Positions 5,030 through 7,733 of a DNA stretch of 7,733 nt are shown here, piece by piece. The DNA lies in NCBI GenBank assembly GCA_021161085.1, contig JAGHBH010000026.1, forward strand, positions 1 through 7,733, in the 5' to 3' direction. The position numbers were made by a program, and so were the translations under genes. Source of the stretch: Thermoplasmata archaeon (GTDB lineage Archaea; Thermoplasmatota; Thermoplasmata; JAGHBH01). Position 1 is the first letter of the stretch; the number at the start of each line of letters is the position of its first letter. Under the pieces are notes generated by a model, which was given only the letters and a program-made list of their open reading frames with translations, ran no database searches and was not told where the DNA came from.

Positions 5030-7733
5030 CATACTACCTCGGACTTCTTTCTCCGCTTCATGAAAGATAGGATGACCAGGGCCAGGAGTAGGGCCCACAG
5101 GAGACTGGCGAGCAGTACGGCGCTCCAGAACTCGGGGGAGGACGTGGAGTCGGCGAATGCCTCTCCCAGGGTTCTCTCTCTCACCTCCACCACGGTGCTG
5201 TTGCTGGTGGTCGAGTAACCCGTGACCACGGTCACGGTGACGACGTGCCGTCCCTTTTCCGACGGTGTCCAGGGGATTGTTATGGTGGTGGTCTCTCCGG
5301 GCAACAGGGTGGGGAGGGGCCGCTGCCCTATGGCGATCCCGTCCACCGTTATCCTCACCGTGGCACCGGAGAGGAGGCCGTTTCCCTCGTTGTCCACCCG
5401 GAACGAGATGTCTGTCTGTCTTCTCTTCACCGGGGAACCCGCCCCTATGGAGTGGATATGCGGTTCTCCCCTGTCCACCACCACACGGAGGTCGACCGCG
5501 GTGGCATAGGTGCCCTGGGCGGTGTGGCCGGACACCGTTATCATGTATTCTCCGGGCAGGGCGTCCGCTGCCGGTGCGACAGAGAGTGGCCACGTCTTTG
5601 TCTCCCCGACAGCCAGGTTTATGGAGGGGGTGTAGGAGGCATGCCATCCTCCCGGATAGGAGGCCGAGAGGAGCAGATCGTATGGTTGGTTGCCGGTGTT
5701 CGTTATGGAGAAGGTGAAGGTGGCGTTGACGCCTGCTGCCGGGTCAACATGCTGGAGGTTGGATGCCGTGGACATGTTGAAGGAGTAGGAGGGGACCTGG
5801 CTCACGCTCATGGAGCAGGGGGTCGTGGAGACCGTGCTCTCACCGTCACTGGCTCTGAAGGTTATGGTGTAGTCTCCCCACGGGAGGCTGGTGTTTCCCG
5901 TGTAGACCACCCCGGTCTCGTAGGTGGTGCCCGAGCCGGACAGCGGGATGGTGGAATGGATCTTTCCTTCCACCACGGCCTCTATCATGGTGGGAGGCTG
6001 GTTGTCCGCATCCGAATAGCTCACATGTATCACGAACACCTCGTTCTCGGAGACGTCCACCGGAACGCCCGGGGTTTTGAGCACCGGGGCCTTGTTGGGT
6101 ATGCCGTCCTCCGGGACCACCGTGGCGTCCTCCCGGACGTTTCCGCTGAGGTCCTTTACCTCCGTCCCCAGGGTTATCTCCGGGGTCTCGTAGGGCTTCA
6201 GGCTTGGAGTCACGGTGATGGTCACCGTGCATCCCGCGGAGATGACGTTCTTGACCTCGTGGCCCGCCACCGTGAAGTATGAGGCGTCCAGATAGGAGAG
6301 GGGTTCGTCGAACACCATCTGGATTGTGGTATCGTCAACCGTGGAGGCGCTGACTATCGCCGGAGAGATGCCGTCGTTCACGGGGAAGTCTCCTCCCGGG
6401 TGACCGTTGCCCGAGGTGTCCAGCACTCCTCCGGATACCAGGAGCCTCGGCGTCTCGTTGGCCTGGAGGGAGGTGTTGAGGACCAGCACGGTCCGGCTTC
6501 CGGTGGTGGCTGCGGATAGGACGAGCATCGGTTTCCCGGGGAGGTAGGCGAAGAACATGGATGGGGAGACGCTGGAGGCGTTTATCTCCTCGCTCCACAC
6601 CACAGTTATCTCTCCTCCGGTCCCTCCGGTGCCTCTGGAGGATGTGAAGGCCTCCACGAGCGTGGGCGGGGCCTGGTCGGATATGTTGGCGGTCATCATG
6701 TCCGCCGTGTTCTCGTGCAGGTCGGAGATGCCCGGGGATGTCATGAGAACCAGGCCGGTCTGGCTGGAGGGGTGTTCGGTGCGGATATATATGTTGTCGC
6801 CCGACACGGAGGTGTTGATTATCTCCAGTCCGGGTATGAGGAACATGTCCGCCCCGGCGGTGGAGGGGTCCACGGGCTCGGAGAACACGGCCAGGACCAT
6901 CCCCGGAGACACCAGGGACGCGGAGAGGAGAGCCGGAGGCTGGTGGTCCAGGGTGAAGGATACGCTGGTGTTTCCGGCCGGGAAGGGGTTGCCTAGGACA
7001 TCCGTAAGCCCGTCTACCGCTATCCTGGCCTCTCCCTCTCCGAGGTTCCGGTCCCCGGGTACGGTGATGCTCACTGCGGAGGCGTTTATCATGGTGTGCA
7101 GCACGGGTGTTGAGGCCGTGGCTGATTCCACCGTGAACACGGCCGTCCGGGTGTCCACGGGCTCGGAGAAGGAGATGGTTATGATCCCTCCCGAGGGGCC
7201 TATCACCTGCGGCGATACGGTCCAGCCCACTATGGTCGGTGAGAGGGTGTCCACGGTCCACCGGAAGAGGTATGGGGGCATGGTGTTGCCCGCCGGGTCC
7301 CTGGCCTGGGAGAGGGTTCCGTTGATCTCTCCGTCTCCCACATCGTCTGCCAGGATTATGGAGGCTGTCCATGTTCTCTTGTCCAGCCATGCCGATGACA
7401 TGACCGTGGCCGCTCCCGGTGAGAGGTCCAGCAGAAGTGTGGGTGGGGCGGTGGTGTCCATGTCCTCGGAGAAGGTGAAGGTGACGTTGTGCCAGCCTCT
7501 CTTGGCGGGCTCCGTGTCCGGTGTGAAGCTTTCGGCCTCCGGGGAGCGGGTGTCTATCCATGTGTGGGTCTCTCCGTAGTACATGGTGTTTCCGGCCGGG
7601 TCGCTGGCGTATACTCTGATGGTGTAGAGGACGTTGGCCTGCGGCAGGTATATGACGGGGGCGGCGGGATCCATGTCTCTGGTCTGCCATGTGGTGTTGT
7701 CCGTGGAGATGAGGGCCCACAGCCTTTCTATCC
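5029..7733 (-). CDS. Large surface protein with tandem SbsA-type Ig-like repeats, NEW3- and CARDB-like domains and a C-terminal membrane anchor (5' end outside window)
   Basis: At least 900 residues are visible. The reading frame stays open to the right edge with no stop, so the Met codon at 7674 is internal and the signal peptide is not seen. Numbering from that Met, about five degenerate Ig-like repeats of 90-100 residues cover 42-524. Each opens near S/P-P-x-x-V/L, carries an F-S-E-P-V-D-like strand (68-73, 169-174, 264-269, 360-365, 455-460), and often ends with D-x-x-GN. A cadherin-like segment (529-625, with VSYSDADNQPP), a NEW3-like domain (about 640-731) and a CARDB-like domain (about 735-831) follow. 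Next come a transmembrane helix (about 850-872) and a KRRKK stop-transfer tail facing the cytoplasm. Fourteen N-x-S/T sequons suggest a heavily N-glycosylated exterior. Such proteins usually act in adhesion, S-layer or cell-wall-like structures, or carry an N-terminal enzyme domain; the missing N-terminus would decide. The domain names rest on recognised sequence patterns only. Confidence 0.92.
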   Translation of the reverse strand, partial: IERLWALISTDNTTWQTRDMDPAAPVIYLPQANVLYTIRVYASDPAGNTMYYGETHTWIDTRSPEAESFTPDTEPAKRGWHNVTFTFSEDMDTTAPPTLLLDLSPGAATVMSSAWLDKRTWTASIILADDVGDGEINGTLSQARDPAGNTMPPYLFRWTVDTLSPTIVGWTVSPQVIGPSGGIITISFSEPVDTRTAVFTVESATASTPVLHTMINASAVSITVPGDRNLGEGEARIAVDGLTDVLGNPFPAGNTSVSFTLDHQPPALLSASLVSPGMVLAVFSEPVDPSTAGADMFLIPGLEIINTSVSGDNIYIRTEHPSSQTGLVLMTSPGISDLHENTADMMTANISDQAPPTLVEAFTSSRGTGGTGGEITVVWSEEINASSVSPSMFFAYLPGKPMLVLSAATTGSRTVLVLNTSLQANETPRLLVSGGVLDTSGNGHPGGDFPVNDGISPAIVSASTVDDTTIQMVFDEPLSYLDASYFTVAGHEVKNVISAGCTVTITVTPSLKPYETPEITLGTEVKDLSGNVREDATVVPEDGIPNKAPVLKTPGVPVDVSENEVFVIHVSYSDADNQPPTMIEAVVEGKIHSTIPLSGSGTTYETGVVYTGNTSLPWGDYTITFRASDGESTVSTTPCSMSVSQVPSYSFNMSTASNLQHVDPAAGVNATFTFSITNTGNQPYDLLLSASYPGGWHASYTPSINLAVGETKTWPLSVAPAADALPGEYMITVSGHTAQGTYATAVDLRVVVDRGEPHIHSIGAGSPVKRRQTDISFRVDNEGNGLLSGATVRITVDGIAIGQRPLPTLLPGETTTITIPWTPSEKGRHVVTVTVVTGYSTTSNSTVVEVRERTLGEAFADSTSSPEFWSAVLLASLLWALLLALVILSFMKRRKKSEVV
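5033..5040 (-). promoter_or_regulatory. Ribosome binding site and translational coupling point for the ligase
   Basis: On the minus strand GAGGTAGT directly precedes ATGATG. GAGGT is a good anti-16S match, three bases from the first ATG and six from the second. It lies within the last codons of the surface protein gene, whose TGA (5031-5029) overlaps both candidate ligase starts. This arrangement usually means the two genes share an mRNA and translation of the ligase follows termination of the upstream gene. Confidence 0.65.
6868..6885 (-). repeat. 18-bp direct repeat, copy 1, encoding FSEPVD
   Basis: Identical over 18 bases to 7153-7170 and in the same reading frame. It encodes the FSEPVD strand of the third visible Ig-like repeat. 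It marks the best-preserved core of the protein repeat at DNA level; the flanking bases have diverged. Confidence 0.75.
7153..7170 (-). repeat. 18-bp direct repeat, copy 2, encoding FSEPVD
   Basis: Second copy of the 18-base identity, encoding FSEPVD in the second visible Ig-like repeat, 285 bp from copy 1. That distance equals 95 codons, the repeat period of the protein. Confidence 0.75.

Noticed and set aside
5030..5647. Upstream in-frame extension of the ligase frame by about 206 codons.
   Set aside because: The extension overlaps the surface protein gene, is His/Arg/Pro/Gly-rich with no domain, and ligase similarity begins only at MRYARL. The ribosome binding site also sits just before 5032.
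5245..6282. A 345-codon plus-strand open frame opposite the surface protein.
   Set aside because: Antisense shadow: Gly/Val/Arg/His-rich, no motif, and the opposite strand codes for clearly structured Ig-like domains.
6335..7720. A 461-codon minus-strand frame within the surface protein gene.
   Set aside because: His/Arg/Gly/Pro-rich shadow of the GC-rich Ig-repeat gene, with no signal peptide, domain or start context.
5029..7733. The Ig-like repeats considered as a DNA-level tandem repeat array or CRISPR-like structure.
   Set aside because: Units are protein-coding, about 90-100 codons long and strongly diverged. There are no short regular repeats separated by unique spacers.

Overview
The window looks archaeal. 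It carries a geranylgeranyl-reductase-type flavoprotein (archaeal membrane lipid synthesis), a Gins51 subunit of the replicative helicase complex and an ATP-dependent DNA ligase of the archaeal LigI-like type. TATA/BRE-like boxes lie about 25-30 bp upstream of three start codons. GC is high in most genes (67% by hand count in 4681-4740), with frequent AGG (Arg) and ATA (Ile) codons. A euryarchaeote, perhaps of the Thermoplasmatota, is my best guess, but that is inference; no rRNA or other marker in the window settles it.

Layout. The left edge (1-202, minus strand) is the N-terminal part of the geranylgeranyl reductase family gene. A 116-bp divergent promoter region separates it from gins51 (319-1161, plus strand). 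gins51 converges, with a 29-bp gap, on a gene for a 661-residue exported multi-pass membrane protein of unknown function (1191-3176, minus). Upstream of that on the same strand are the DNA ligase (3272-5029 or 5032, minus) and a large Ig-repeat surface protein (5029-7733, minus). The surface protein runs off the right edge, so its N-terminus is not visible. Its stop codon overlaps the start of the ligase gene.

How the genes may work together. Gins51 (helicase activation) and the ligase (Okazaki fragment sealing) form a loose replication/repair neighbourhood. The ligase is co-directional with, and probably translationally coupled to, a cell-surface protein with no evident link to DNA metabolism. 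The 661-residue membrane protein is more AT-rich than its neighbours, especially at its 3' end, and has its own promoter-like sequence.

I see no RNA genes, CRISPR arrays, insertion sequences or attachment sites. There is no clear evidence for a new multi-gene system. The items most worth a second look are the long acidic linker in Gins51, the uncharacterised membrane protein, and the surface-protein/ligase overlap. About 95% of the window is coding, and no gene-free stretch exceeds about 120 bp.
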